The notes: generated by a model from the sequence alone, not told the origin. Shown: positions 42,153 through 50,950, counted from the first letter of the stretch. The stretch is 55,830 bases of DNA from an uncultured Verrucomicrobia subdivision 3 bacterium (GCA_903827955.1 CAIKKJ010000065.1:1-55830); one strand, 5' to 3'. Numbers and translations: made by a program.

Positions 42153-43196
42153 ATGAAAAAAAACTCCGCAGAATATCGTTTCTGTTTCGGCCCGTGGAAT
42201 CTCAGCGAAGGCGCTGATCCTTACGGTCCGCCCACGCGCCCGGCGCAATCGTTTGACTGGAAACTCGCACAACTAAAAAAGCTCGGCTTCGACGCGATGA
42301 TGTTTCACGACGACGATGTGGTGCCGGACATTGACGCAAAATCAGAAAAACAAATTGTCGACGAGACGCACAAGTTGAAGAAAAAACTTTACGATGCTGG
42401 CATCGCTGCGGAAATGGTTGCGCCACGATTGTGGTTTAGTCCGAAGACGATTGATGGCGCTTACACCAGCAACGACCCGAAGCATCGCCAATATGCGATT
42501 GACCGCTCGCGGCGCACGATTGACATCGCCAATATGCTCGGCACCGACCTAATTGTTTTGTGGCTCGCGCGCGAAGGCAGTTATTTGCGCGAATCAAAAA
42601 ATGCGAGGAAGAGCGTGGATTATCTCGTGCAGGCGATTGACAAAATGCTGGCACACGACAAGCGCGTGCGCATCGCCATCGAGCCGAAACCAAACGAGCC
42701 GATGGATCACGCGTATGTGCCGACGATTGGTCACGCGCTGGCCGTGGCGAATCTGACGCGCGATCCGAAACGCGTTGGCGCGCTGATCGAAAGCGCGCAT
42801 TGCACACTCGCTGGTTTGGATCCGTCGGATGAAATTGCGTTTGCGATGTCGTTTGGGAAGTTGTGGTCGCTACACTTGAACGACCAGAACGGATTGAAGT
42901 TCGATCAAGACAAGCCGTTTGGCAGTGCGAATCTTCGCGGCGCGTTCAATCAAGTTCGCGTGCTGGAACAAAATCATTACGGCAGCCGGGGCGAATATGT
43001 TTGCTTCGACGTGCATCCGTTCCGTCCGACGAAACTGGAGCACTGGCTCGCGCATCTGGACAACAGCCGGCGCACTTTTTTGAAAATGGTCGAGAAGGCA
43101 AGAAGTTACAACGAAGCCAAAGCCGCGCAGATGATTGCTGAACGGAATTATCAGTCGCTGGATCAATATGTGATCGAACATCTACTTGGAAAATAA
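42153..43196 (+). CDS. xylA: Xylose isomerase family protein
   Basis: A 347-residue cytoplasmic TIM-barrel isomerase. The two signature motifs are present: FHDDDVVPD at residues 51-59 (H52 and D55) and IEPKPNEPMD at 176-185 (E177, K179). Other metal ligands are E213 and H216 in IESAH, D244 in LNDQNG, D251 and D253, and D286 in CFDVHP. These are the usual XylA set of two metal sites. The protein is shorter than most XylA (about 390-440). The main reaction would be D-xylose to D-xylulose, sometimes glucose to fructose. No xylulokinase is seen next to it. It follows the putative GH71/99-like gene by 97 bases and precedes the Gfo/Idh/MocA gene by 12. Confidence 0.88.
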   Translation: MKKNSAEYRFCFGPWNLSEGADPYGPPTRPAQSFDWKLAQLKKLGFDAMMFHDDDVVPDIDAKSEKQIVDETHKLKKKLYDAGIAAEMVAPRLWFSPKTIDGAYTSNDPKHRQYAIDRSRRTIDIANMLGTDLIVLWLAREGSYLRESKNARKSVDYLVQAIDKMLAHDKRVRIAIEPKPNEPMDHAYVPTIGHALAVANLTRDPKRVGALIESAHCTLAGLDPSDEIAFAMSFGKLWSLHLNDQNGLKFDQDKPFGSANLRGAFNQVRVLEQNHYGSRGEYVCFDVHPFRPTKLEHWLAHLDNSRRTFLKMVEKARSYNEAKAAQMIAERNYQSLDQYVIEHLLGK

Positions 43197-43208
43197 AACA
43201 ATTGACGC

Positions 43209-44570
43209 ATGAAAACTTCAATCAACAAACTCAACCGACGCGAATTCATCAAGAACACCGGACGCATTGCCGCCGCTTCCGCGTTCGCAGGCATGGCTAT
43301 CCCTTATGTTAATGCGGCCGGCAGCGAGGTCATACAACTGGCGCTGGTCGGCTGTGGCGGGCGTGGCACCGGCGCGGTACATGACGCGTTCGCCGCAAAA
43401 AATGGGCCGGTGAAACTGGTTGCGATGGCGGACGTTTTTGAAGACCGGCTCAAGGGCAGCCAGAATCAATTAAAAAAAATTGGCAGCGGTTATGCGGTGA
43501 CGCCGGACACGAGTTTCATCGGGTTCGACGCCTACAAAAAAGCGATGGACTGTCTGAAGCCCGGTGACGTGGTAATTCTCGCGACCCCGCCCGCATTCCG
43601 ATGGGTGCATTTTTCCTACGCCATCGCGCAGGGCTTGAATGTGTTCATGGAAAAACCAGTGACGGTGGACGGGCCGACGAGTCGACGGATGTTGCAGCTC
43701 GGCGAGGAGTCGGTGAAAAAAAATCTGAAGGTCGGGGTCGGGCTGATGTGTCGTCATTGCCGGGCGCGCAACGCATTATCTGAACGTATACAGGCCGGCG
43801 ACATCGGGGAAATTTTGTTGATGCGCGCCTACCGAATGCATCCGGCGGTCGGTTCGTTTGCGTCGGTACTAAAGCCGGCGGATATTTCCGAAGTTGCCTA
43901 TCAAATCCGCCGGTTTCATAGTTTCATCTGGGCGAGCGGCGGCGCGTTTAACGATTTTTATATCCACAATATTGACGAGTGTTGCTGGATTAAAGGGGCC
44001 TGGCCGGTGAAGGCGCGCGCCGTCGGAGGCCGGCATTTTCGCGGTAGCAACGTGGATCAAAATTTCGACAACTATTCCGTGGAATACACGTTCGACGACG
44101 GCGCGCGGTTGTTTCTCGAAGGCCGCGTCATGGACAACTGCCTGACGGATCACTCAAGTCTCGCGCAGGGCACGAAAGGTTTGGCGGTCATTTCCGCCGA
44201 CGGCCACATGCCATCGCACGCCGCGATTTACAAGGGCCAGAAGTGTGACGACGCCAGTCTCGCTTGGGCGTTTGCGCAGCCGGAGCCAAATCCTTATCAC
44301 ATGGAATGGGCCGACTTGCTCGATGCGATCCGCAACGACAAACCTTACAACGAAGTGAAGCGTGGCGTGGAGGCGAGCCTTGTCGCCTCGATGGGTCGCA
44401 TGGCTGCGCACACGGGACAGGAAATCACCTTTGAGATGGCGATGAATAGCGCAGAACTTGCGCCGGGTGTGGACAAACTTTCGCTGGACGGCCCCGCGCC
44501 GTTGATCGCCGATTCGAACGGAAAATATCCCGTGCCGATGCCGGGGATGAACGGGTTGAAGGAATATTGA
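43209..44570 (+). CDS. Tat-exported Gfo/Idh/MocA-family oxidoreductase
   Basis: A 453-residue NAD(P)-dependent oxidoreductase fold with an N-terminal twin-arginine signal (NRREFIKNTG, R10-R11, then AAASAFAGMAIPYVNAAG). The Rossmann region LALVGCGGRGTGAVHDA and the EKPVTVDG lysine motif are typical of the family. Exported members are common in Planctomycetota and Verrucomicrobiota. Related proteins in glycoside processing form 3-keto sugars with a tightly bound cofactor. It follows xylA by 12 bases and converges on the exported TIM-barrel gene, with 12 bases between stops. That neighbour is a candidate partner, as Gfo/Idh/MocA and TIM-barrel proteins are often used together in 3-keto-glycoside cleavage. 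Confidence 0.9.
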   Translation: MKTSINKLNRREFIKNTGRIAAASAFAGMAIPYVNAAGSEVIQLALVGCGGRGTGAVHDAFAAKNGPVKLVAMADVFEDRLKGSQNQLKKIGSGYAVTPDTSFIGFDAYKKAMDCLKPGDVVILATPPAFRWVHFSYAIAQGLNVFMEKPVTVDGPTSRRMLQLGEESVKKNLKVGVGLMCRHCRARNALSERIQAGDIGEILLMRAYRMHPAVGSFASVLKPADISEVAYQIRRFHSFIWASGGAFNDFYIHNIDECCWIKGAWPVKARAVGGRHFRGSNVDQNFDNYSVEYTFDDGARLFLEGRVMDNCLTDHSSLAQGTKGLAVISADGHMPSHAAIYKGQKCDDASLAWAFAQPEPNPYHMEWADLLDAIRNDKPYNEVKRGVEASLVASMGRMAAHTGQEITFEMAMNSAELAPGVDKLSLDGPAPLIADSNGKYPVPMPGMNGLKEY

Positions 44571-44582
44571 TTTTCAACTTCG

Positions 44583-45440
44583 CTACCATTTAGCCGCGTG
44601 GAGAAAATCCAGGCTCTGCGGGATTTGCTGAACGGACGAAGGCGATTCGTCTTCGATGAAGAAAAATTTTACGCCCGCCTTTTTTCCGGCGTCTAAAATT
44701 GGAAGGTAATTAATTTTTCCGGTACCGACGGCGACATCGTTCGTCACGTCTGAAGAGCCGGTGAGCAGTCCAGTCGGGGTGTTATCGCGCATTCCCTTGA
44801 CGTGCATCAGGCACCAGCGCGAGCCGTAAGTCTCAAGTAGCTTCACAGGATTCTGGCCAGGTTGTACCACCCAAAAAACGTCCATCTCAAAGTTCACAAA
44901 TTTAGGATTCGTATCGCGCACGAACACATCAAATAGCGTGCCGTCCTGAAACGGTTGAAATTCGTAGCCGTGCGTGTGGTAAAAAAATTTTAGTCCGTTC
45001 TTGGCGAGCACTTGACCAGCGTGATTAAACACGGCGGCGGCGCCGCGGGCGGATTTTTCATCGAATACGCCCGTGTGCGGAATCCACGCGCAGCCAGCAT
45101 ATTTGAGGCCGAGGATTTTGGCCTCACGCACGACGCCTTCCGGATCGTCGCGAAAACGCTCGAAGGCAAAATGCCCGCTGATGGCGTTCAGTCCGCGCGC
45201 CGCGAGATCGGTCCGAAATTCCTCGGGCGAACGGTTATAAGTGCCTGCGAGTTCAACACTGCACACGCCGAAATTTTTCACGAGATTTAGCGTGGCTGGG
45301 ACGTTGGTCTGAAACTGATTGCGCAGGCTGTAAAGCTGGAGACCGATCTGCGAATTCTTCAGAGATTCCGCTTGGGCATTGAATTGCATGAAAACAAAGG
45401 ATGCGACTGCAATCTGTAGAATGGATTTCATGTGTTTCAT
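44583..45440 (-). CDS. Exported sugar phosphate isomerase/epimerase-like TIM-barrel protein (second copy)
   Basis: A 285-residue protein (or 282 if the ATG at 45431 is used) with a signal peptide, MKSILQIAVASFVFMQFNAQA. The AP-endonuclease-2-type barrel is visible in IGLQLYSLRNQFQT, VELAGTYNRS, FFYHTHGYEF and FVNFEMDVFW. It resembles the exported TIM-barrel protein at 12722-13615, though the two have diverged. The metal ligands expected for this fold (Glu, Asp, His, Glu) could be placed in these segments, but I cannot fix them. Its partner is probably the Gfo/Idh/MocA protein on the other strand, with stops 12 bases apart. Function is inferred. Confidence 0.82.
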   Translation of the reverse strand: MKHMKSILQIAVASFVFMQFNAQAESLKNSQIGLQLYSLRNQFQTNVPATLNLVKNFGVCSVELAGTYNRSPEEFRTDLAARGLNAISGHFAFERFRDDPEGVVREAKILGLKYAGCAWIPHTGVFDEKSARGAAAVFNHAGQVLAKNGLKFFYHTHGYEFQPFQDGTLFDVFVRDTNPKFVNFEMDVFWVVQPGQNPVKLLETYGSRWCLMHVKGMRDNTPTGLLTGSSDVTNDVAVGTGKINYLPILDAGKKAGVKFFFIEDESPSSVQQIPQSLDFLHAAKW

Positions 45441-45502
45441 TAAACCGCAGTGTTCGAAATTGAAAAGCTATTTTAGAGGAAAATTTTGGCAACGTCACTG
45501 CC

Positions 45503-46081
45503 TCAGCGAGGTTTTTCGCTTACGAGACGCACGCACGGTTGTTCGTCTTCGGTGATCTCTGGGAATCGTCCGATTTCTGGGTTGACGAAAAAATTGTCAT
45601 TCAAATCGTCGTTGGCCGTGGACACTTCACCGACCACACACTCCGGCGAAGCGCTCCAGAAGGCGTGATAAATCCCCGGCGTCAACGTCACACGCTCACC
45701 CGCTTGCAAACCGATCACGTCGCCGGAGCAGACTTCAAATGCCCGGCTATTCCGTTTGAGGCAAAATATCTTTCCCTTCCTCGTCCGCTTCGGGTGACCA
45801 GCCCAAAGTTCGATGGCCAGTTTGCCGTGTCGGCAGATGATGTCTTCCTTTTTTTGGGCGTGTGTGTGAAGCGGTGTCACCTGATTTTTGAGGCAATACA
45901 TCAGCTTTTCACAATACTCTGTTTCTTCGGTAAGGTTCACCAGCACCAACCCGTTTTTTCTAAATTCGCCCAAACCAAAGTCTGAAATGTCCCATCGCGG
46001 TTCGGGCGGTAGCTTCCAGCGAATTTTTACGAAGCAAGCCTTCGCCTGACGGTAAGCGCGGTTGATTTCGGACCGTTTCAT
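45503..46081 (-). CDS. D-lyxose ketol-isomerase-like cupin (Lyx_isomer)
   Basis: A 192-residue cupin-fold protein. Metal ligands of the cupin are visible as H72 and H74 (LHTHAQKKEDI), E79, and H139 (GIYHAFWS). The YCEKLMYCLKNQVTPLHTHAQKKED block matches D-lyxose isomerases. These enzymes interconvert D-lyxose and D-xylulose or D-mannose and D-fructose, with manganese. It starts immediately after the stop of the next gene's reading frame (TGA then ATG on the minus strand), so it is in one transcript with the aldolase gene and the PfkB gene. It probably supplies the ketose for the kinase. Confidence 0.85.
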   Translation of the reverse strand: MKRSEINRAYRQAKACFVKIRWKLPPEPRWDISDFGLGEFRKNGLVLVNLTEETEYCEKLMYCLKNQVTPLHTHAQKKEDIICRHGKLAIELWAGHPKRTRKGKIFCLKRNSRAFEVCSGDVIGLQAGERVTLTPGIYHAFWSASPECVVGEVSTANDDLNDNFFVNPEIGRFPEITEDEQPCVRLVSEKPR

Positions 46082-47356
46082 TCAATCACCCAGTCGAGCT
46101 TGATGGTAGGCGAGGCGTTCCGCCGAATTCATTTTCTCAAAATCCGGTTTGCCATCAGCGCGTTGCGGCCAGGTGACCTTGGCATTTTTTGCGGCGATGG
46201 GATTGTGGCGGATTTCCACCGTGGCTCGGCGCGCGGCGCTGCCGTCGTAGCTCATCGTCTGATCGGTAAGTTTCAAATCGTCCTCCAGCGCGCGATGCGG
46301 CAGGATGCCCTTGGCCTGCAACACGCCGTGATACGCGCACACGGCTTCCTCCGGCGAAATTTTTCCCTGCGTGATCAGCCGCAGCATTTCGATGAAGGCC
46401 AGCTGATGTTCGGCATTGTTTATTTTCCGTCCGTAGAGGCCGACGCGTGCGCCGTATTTTTGCGCATCGTGAATCAGCTTGAACGCGTCGTAGGTCGTGC
46501 CCGCGCTGCCGCCCAGAATTCCCACCACGAGTTTCGGGTCGTATTGCGCGATCTCCTCCATTGCCTTCGGACCGTGATAAACAATTTTCAAAAAATCCGG
46601 CCGGCCGGATTCCGGCACGCCGGCGAGCGTGCGAATAATGTTGTCGTTGATGAATTCGCCGAGTTTTTCCGGCGCGATGCCGCTGGGCACGTTTGGGTCG
46701 AACACTTCGAGGAAGTGCCGAAATTGTTTCCGTTCCGCCTCCTCGCGAAACGATTTATACCACATCAGCGTCTTGCGGTCCTGCTCCAGTTCGTTGACGA
46801 ACGTGACGGAATAGAGACCAAGATTCGCGCCGGGAAAATCGTCGGTCGTGCGGTCACATTCAATCTGGCCACATTGAATATGATCAATGTTGGCGGAGCG
46901 AAACGGCTGCGCGGGTTCGCGCGTGTAGCAGCCGTGGCGCACGGCCCAAACATCCGTGGTGTCGTTCGCGCGCGCGGCGGGCGTGACGGCGAAATTTTTG
47001 AACAGCCCTTCCTTGATCGTGAGCTGTTCGTTGACATAGGCGGACATGAGCATGATGTCCACCTGGCCCTGCTGCACGACTTCGCGGATGATATCGAGAA
47101 ATTCGGGCAGGTTGCGGTAGCCGTATTCCTCGCGCGACCAGACCTCTGGGGAAAATTGCGCCGGCCGCGCGCCGCTGCGGGACAGGTACGAACGCGGCCC
47201 CGGCGCCCGCACGCCAAACGCCATGTCCGCATCCTTCGCATCAGCGAGGATAAACTCGCGCGTGGACTGCGGATTCTCGCGAATCGCCTTCAGTTTTTGG
47301 TCAAGAGATCGTGTCACCGGTTGGTAAATTCTAGTAAAAAAAAATGTTTCGTCCAC
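46082..47356 (-). CDS. Putative class I aldolase (LacD/DhnA-like TIM barrel)
   Basis: A 424-residue protein starting with GTG at 47356, with a possible later GTG at 47317 that gives a more natural N-terminus (TRSLDQKLKAIRENP). ILADAKDADMAFGVRAPG, FLKIVYHG and LVVGILGGSAGTTYDAF follow the pattern of class I aldolases such as tagatose-1,6-bisphosphate aldolase or DhnA, where the lysine in the FLKIVYHG strand would form the Schiff base. The central insertion is longer than in those enzymes. It directly abuts the lyxose-isomerase-like gene and is 46 bases from the PfkB gene, so a phosphorylated ketose is the probable substrate. No homologue with known function is recognised with certainty. Confidence 0.65.
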   Translation of the reverse strand: MDETFFFTRIYQPVTRSLDQKLKAIRENPQSTREFILADAKDADMAFGVRAPGPRSYLSRSGARPAQFSPEVWSREEYGYRNLPEFLDIIREVVQQGQVDIMLMSAYVNEQLTIKEGLFKNFAVTPAARANDTTDVWAVRHGCYTREPAQPFRSANIDHIQCGQIECDRTTDDFPGANLGLYSVTFVNELEQDRKTLMWYKSFREEAERKQFRHFLEVFDPNVPSGIAPEKLGEFINDNIIRTLAGVPESGRPDFLKIVYHGPKAMEEIAQYDPKLVVGILGGSAGTTYDAFKLIHDAQKYGARVGLYGRKINNAEHQLAFIEMLRLITQGKISPEEAVCAYHGVLQAKGILPHRALEDDLKLTDQTMSYDGSAARRATVEIRHNPIAAKNAKVTWPQRADGKPDFEKMNSAERLAYHQARLGD

Positions 47357-47402
47357 GCAAACGCGTTTTCATTTTGCAAATAATTTGGTGCACTGGGAAA
47401 AA

Positions 47403-48452
47403 TCACTTCATTGAAAAATTCTGGTGAAAACCCAGTTGACGTCCAAGCGTGAGACATTTTTGCCACGGCTCGATAGTTGCCGAGCAAGTGGCATTGCGCA
47501 ACGACGCGGCGGCAGCGCAACCACCCAGCTCCAGACAGCGTTGAAAATCCCAGCCTTCATGCACGCCGAATAAAAAGCCCGCCGCAAACGCATCGCCCGC
47601 ACCCGCCGTGCCGGCAATCATTTCCGACGGCACGCGAACCGAAGCTTGCATGAACGTTTGGTTTTGACGGCTGACACACAATGCGCCTTCGGGCAGATGG
47701 ACGACCACCGCCTGACGCACGCCGCACTCCAAAACTTTTTTCGCCTGCATTTCCAGCCCGGCAGGACTTTTGACGGCATTTTCCCCGACGAGCCGCGCGA
47801 GTTCGTATTCGTTCAAAAAAAGAAAATCGAGATGCGGTAAGCTAGGATTGATGATGGCGGCAAAATCGCCGGTGCCGATGCTCACTAGATCGGCGGCGGT
47901 GACCAGACCAAGGCCGCTGGCCTGTTCCAGAATGCGCGAGGCGGGAGTGTGTTGATCTCCACCCACCGCATCCAACTTTTGCAGCAAACACAGATAGCCG
48001 AGATAAAAAATGCGCGCCCGGGTTTTCGACAAATCAAAGTGGACTGCGTCGAGTAGAGCGTTCGCGCCGTGCTGATGGAAAAAAGTGCGGCGCCCCGTGC
48101 TGGCCACCGTCATCACGTCTGTGTATGAAGTTGGCGCATCCGAGGTTTGAACGATTGCGCTCCGGTCAATTCCGTGCGCGTCGCAGTCGCGCATAATTTT
48201 TTCTCCGTCCGCATCCCGACCGATCAGCCCGATGCCTGCGAGCGGAAAACCGCAGCCGAGTTTGGCCAGGTTTTTGGTGACGTTGTAAGAACCACCCCCG
48301 TTGCCGTCGGATTGTGAAGTAATGTTGGCTAGCGTGTCCTGTGCCGGCCAGCCGTCAATGAGTTTGACGTGATCCACGATCCAGTTGCCGCCGGCGAGCA
48401 AACCGCAGCGGTCTTTTCTTAAATGCACATGTGCTTGGTTAGTCATTGGCAT
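47403..48452 (-). CDS. PfkB-family carbohydrate kinase
   Basis: A 349-residue kinase of the ribokinase/PfkB family. The anion-hole and catalytic motif GTAGAGDAFAAGF holds the base D287. The N-terminal GGNWIVDHVKLID and the SDGNGGGSYNVTKNLAKLG segment are family signatures. It phosphorylates a sugar with ATP in the cytoplasm. The next gene downstream is an aldolase and the third an isomerase, so the three make an isomerase, kinase, aldolase route. The kinase acts on the ketose made by the isomerase. Whether the substrate is D-xylulose, D-fructose or another ketose is unknown. Confidence 0.9.
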   Translation of the reverse strand: MPMTNQAHVHLRKDRCGLLAGGNWIVDHVKLIDGWPAQDTLANITSQSDGNGGGSYNVTKNLAKLGCGFPLAGIGLIGRDADGEKIMRDCDAHGIDRSAIVQTSDAPTSYTDVMTVASTGRRTFFHQHGANALLDAVHFDLSKTRARIFYLGYLCLLQKLDAVGGDQHTPASRILEQASGLGLVTAADLVSIGTGDFAAIINPSLPHLDFLFLNEYELARLVGENAVKSPAGLEMQAKKVLECGVRQAVVVHLPEGALCVSRQNQTFMQASVRVPSEMIAGTAGAGDAFAAGFLFGVHEGWDFQRCLELGGCAAAASLRNATCSATIEPWQKCLTLGRQLGFHQNFSMK

Positions 48453-48511
48453 ATCTAGTTACCTAGTAGCTTTTGCGAAAGAAAAATAATTAAAAAAACA
48501 CTGTTTTCATT

Positions 48512-48581
48512 GGTGATGTTTTGGGAACCACCCGATGATGTTTCAATTAGTTTGGTTTGTCCAGACCCACGGTGATGTTTT
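48512..48581. repeat. Short direct repeat GGTGATGTTTT
   Basis: Two identical 11-bp copies at 48512-48522 and 48571-48581, 59 bases apart start to start, in the divergent region between the PfkB and ThuA genes. A weaker CGATGATGTTTC copy sits between them. They may be regulator half-sites or chance. Confidence 0.25.
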
Positions 48582-48613
48582 TTGCGAAAAGCAGACCAAT
48601 GGCCAAAAATGTT

Positions 48614-48643
48614 TTGACTCCCACGCTTCGTAGTCCTTATAGT
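48614..48643 (+). promoter_or_regulatory. Candidate sigma70 promoter of the ThuA-like gene
   Basis: TTGACT (48614-48619) and TATAGT (48638-48643) with an 18-base spacer. The start codon is at 48649, only 5 bases after the -10 box. If this promoter is real, the transcript would be leaderless or start within a few bases of the ATG. Confidence 0.35.
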
Positions 48644-48648
48644 TTATC

Positions 48649-49581
48649 ATGTCGCCCAAATATTTCATCCGTTCTGCGAAATATTTTTCCCTTTGCGGAG
48701 TATTGCTTCTCAACACGGCGGTAATTCTCGCCGCGCAGATTCGTGTTGTGATTTGGGACGAACGGCAGGAATTGCAAAAGACAGCCTACGGTGAGTATTT
48801 GGGCAACATCCTTGCCGCCGAGCTGGCGCAACAGCCGGACTTCACCGTGAAGTCCGTCGGCCTCAATGATCCAGACCAAGGGTTGACCACCAATATGCTT
48901 GATCAATGCGATGTGCTCATTTGGTGGGGACATCAAAAGCATGACCAAGTGACACCCGACCATGTGCAGGCCGTGGTCAGCCGGTTGCTGGCGGGAAAAC
49001 TCTCGCTTATCGCGCTGCACTCCGCGCACTGGTCCAAACCTTTTATCGCGGCGATGAACGAACGATCCATCGCGGACGCATTAAAAAATATTCCGGCCAG
49101 CGATCGCAATTCCATCCAAATCGTAAAAATTTCGCCGGCTCCCGGAATGCCGAAACGCAATGCCCCGCTGACGCCATCGTCGCAAATCATCACTAATTCC
49201 GCTGGCTCCAGGAGCCTTGAAGTGAAGCTGCCGAGCTGTGTTTTCCCGCACGTCTCCAACGACGGCAAGCCCGGTCACATCACCACGCAAACTCCCAGCC
49301 ATCCCATCGCCAGCGGACTGCCGGCGAACTTTGACATTCCCCAGACCGAAGTTTATGGCGGGCCGTTTCATGTTCCCAAACCGGATGCCGTGGTTTTTTC
49401 GGAACGCTGGGACAACGGTGAAACCTTTACCAGCGGCTGCGTTTGGCAGGTGGGGCAGGGGAAGGTGTTTTATTTCCGTCCCGGGCACGAAACGTATCCG
49501 ATTTTCAAGCAGGCGGAAGTTGTTAAAATCATCAATAATGCCGTTCGCTGGGCCGCACCAACAGCCTCCGGTTCGCTCTGA
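48649..49581 (+). CDS. Exported ThuA-like (trehalose utilisation) protein
   Basis: A 310-residue protein with a signal peptide (hydrophobic residues 13-28, AQIR after it). The core matches ThuA-like domains of the class I glutamine amidotransferase-like fold: RVVIWDERQE, CDVLIWWGHQKHDQV, IALHSAHWSKPF and GCVWQVGQGKVFYFRPGHET. ThuA and ThuB act in trehalose or disaccharide metabolism through 3-keto sugars in Rhizobiales. ThuA-like proteins in Verrucomicrobiota are often exported and found near Gfo/Idh/MocA oxidoreductases. It is divergent from the PfkB gene (196 bases between), and it is single. Its reaction is not established. Confidence 0.85.
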   Translation: MSPKYFIRSAKYFSLCGVLLLNTAVILAAQIRVVIWDERQELQKTAYGEYLGNILAAELAQQPDFTVKSVGLNDPDQGLTTNMLDQCDVLIWWGHQKHDQVTPDHVQAVVSRLLAGKLSLIALHSAHWSKPFIAAMNERSIADALKNIPASDRNSIQIVKISPAPGMPKRNAPLTPSSQIITNSAGSRSLEVKLPSCVFPHVSNDGKPGHITTQTPSHPIASGLPANFDIPQTEVYGGPFHVPKPDAVVFSERWDNGETFTSGCVWQVGQGKVFYFRPGHETYPIFKQAEVVKIINNAVRWAAPTASGSL

Positions 49582-49655
49582 AAAGTCCGTCGGCAACATG
49601 CAATCTCCGGTTCGCTTTTCCGAGGTTGCCATCTTTCATTTGGGATTGCCACAGC

Positions 49656-49683
49656 GGAATTTTTCCGCAAACACGGAAATTCC
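49656..49683 (+). terminator. Possible weak terminator after the ThuA-like gene
   Basis: GGAATTTTTCCG (49656-49667) pairs, with a 2-base bulge, with CGGAAATTCC (49674-49683). TTATTT follows. It starts 74 bases after the ThuA stop. AT-rich stem and a short T-run, so weak. Confidence 0.25.
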
Positions 49684-49959
49684 TTATTTGGCGGATTCAG
49701 GCGCTGTGGATCCGGTAAAACAAGCGTTTCCCCTTTGAAATATAGGCATCTACTCGACAACGATAAGTGCAAAACATCCATATTTGACGGATGTACGATA
49801 CATTGTAGGTTCTTTATTATTGGCGTAATGGGATTGGAGTTAAAGTTTGGCATAGAGGCAGCGCCGCCCTCCACGCCCCAAGAATGCCACTCCAGAACAC
49901 TCGCCAACTCTCCATTTCATGGCACCAATGTTCTTTATTGTGAAATCGAAAAAAAAATG

Positions 49960-49987
49960 TTGACACGTATTATGACCTTTGTAATAG
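49960..49987 (+). promoter_or_regulatory. Sigma70-like promoter of the pseudopilin gene
   Basis: A perfect TTGACA at 49960-49965 and TAATAG at 49982-49987 with a 16-base spacer. The expected start is near 49994, giving a leader of about 110 bases before the pseudopilin ATG at 50104. Confidence 0.55.
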
Positions 49988-50103
49988 TGCAGCCATGATC
50001 ACATTGCTTAGGGATAAACTCTTTGCCATTGATGCTATCCCGCCACGGCAGTTCTGGACTGCGATTGGTGGGTATTTATTGTTTGCAGCTTGCCGGAAAA
50101 AAT

Positions 50104-50904
50104 ATGAAAGTTTCCTCACTTGTTCGTTCCAACGCCTTTACCCTCATTGAACTTTTGGTGGTCATTGCCATCATCGCAATTTTGGCGGCAATGCTTTTGC
50201 CAGCATTGAGCGCGGCAAAAGCCAAGGCACAAGCTATTTATTGTATGAACAACGAAAAACAATTGACCCTAGCTTGGATTATGTATGCAGATGACAGTAA
50301 TGGGCAGTTGGTTCCGAACGTGGGCGGGGGACAGTCAGCTCAATATTACAATGTAAATGGCACTTGGTGTTATGGAAATGTCTCCTCAACTACGCTCGAA
50401 GAAACTAATGCTTCTGTAATGCTGGCTTCTTTGTTGGGACCGTATACCAAGTCAGCTGCAATTTACAAATGCCCGGGTGACCCAGGCAACCCGATTGGCA
50501 CTCCGCGTGTGCGCAGTATTTCCATGAGCAGCTATATGAATGGAAATGGCAGCGGCACTCAGGGCAACAATGTCGGCTATAAAAATTTCAAAAAGAACAC
50601 CGATCTGGGGCAATCAACGCAATGGTTCGTGTTCATTGATGAAAAGCCCGCACAAATTAATGATGCCTATTTTCTGGTGCCGATGGCGCAGGCTAGCCCT
50701 ACTAGTGTATCTGTAAATGACAACCCATCCCAAGTTCATGCTGGCAGCTGTGGTTTTGGGTTTGCCGACGGACATTCTGAGATGCACAAGTGGGTCTCTG
50801 CCAAATTTAAATCAGCAGCCTATTTTGGCGGCACTGTAAACATGGGAACTCCGGAATACACCGATGAGTTGTGGCTCAACCAACACACAACGACGCCCGA
50901 CTAA
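50104..50904 (+). CDS. Type II/IV prepilin-like protein with H-X9-DG domain
   Basis: The ATG at 50104 is chosen because it gives a 12-residue leader in front of the prepilin motif (SSLVRSNA then [20 protein letters not shown]). The residue before the cleavage site is alanine, where glycine is the classic choice; alanine is common in Verrucomicrobiota. The E at +5 is present. The 266-residue protein has a conserved H-X9-DG signature near the C-terminus ([13 protein letters not shown]). Such pseudopilins are processed by a prepilin peptidase and are thought to build a secretion or surface structure. It precedes the large Ig-like secreted protein by about 100 bases, which may be its cargo. No prepilin peptidase is seen here. 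Confidence 0.9.
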   Translation: MKVSSLVRSNAFTLIELLVVIAIIAILAAMLLPALSAAKAKAQAIYCMNNEKQLTLAWIMYADDSNGQLVPNVGGGQSAQYYNVNGTWCYGNVSSTTLEETNASVMLASLLGPYTKSAAIYKCPGDPGNPIGTPRVRSISMSSYMNGNGSGTQGNNVGYKNFKKNTDLGQSTQWFVFIDEKPAQINDAYFLVPMAQASPTSVSVNDNPSQVHAGSCGFGFADGHSEMHKWVSAKFKSAAYFGGTVNMGTPEYTDELWLNQHTTTPD

Positions 50905-50944
50905 CCTAGCCTCTGAAAAAAAACTATCCTACAAAGCAGTTAAG

Positions 50945-50950
50945 TATAAT
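50945..50950 (+). promoter_or_regulatory. Perfect -10 box upstream of the large Ig-like gene
   Basis: TATAAT lies 56 bases before the ATG at 51007. There is no convincing -35 box at the right distance, so this may be a weak or activator-dependent promoter, or the gene may be read from the pseudopilin promoter. Confidence 0.3.

Larger units (their letters stand above)
49582..50103. other. Gene-free stretch between ThuA and the pseudopilin
   Basis: About 520 bases. No reading frame of convincing composition was seen; the short open frames near 49735-49998 look random. It holds a hairpin-like inverted repeat (49656-49683) that may end the ThuA transcript, and a good promoter (49960-49987). Confidence 0.5.

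Noticed and set aside
46100-47383. A 427-codon open frame on the plus strand opposite the aldolase gene
   Set aside because: It mirrors a real minus-strand gene with family motifs, shows R/A/F-rich shadow composition and matches no family.
21059-48452. Classic L-rhamnose catabolic operon (rhaABD)
   Set aside because: No RhaA, RhaB or RhaD homologue was recognised, despite four rhamnosidases.
49735-49998. An 87-codon frame in the gap before the pseudopilin
   Set aside because: No ribosome binding site, odd composition, and it runs over the likely pseudopilin promoter.
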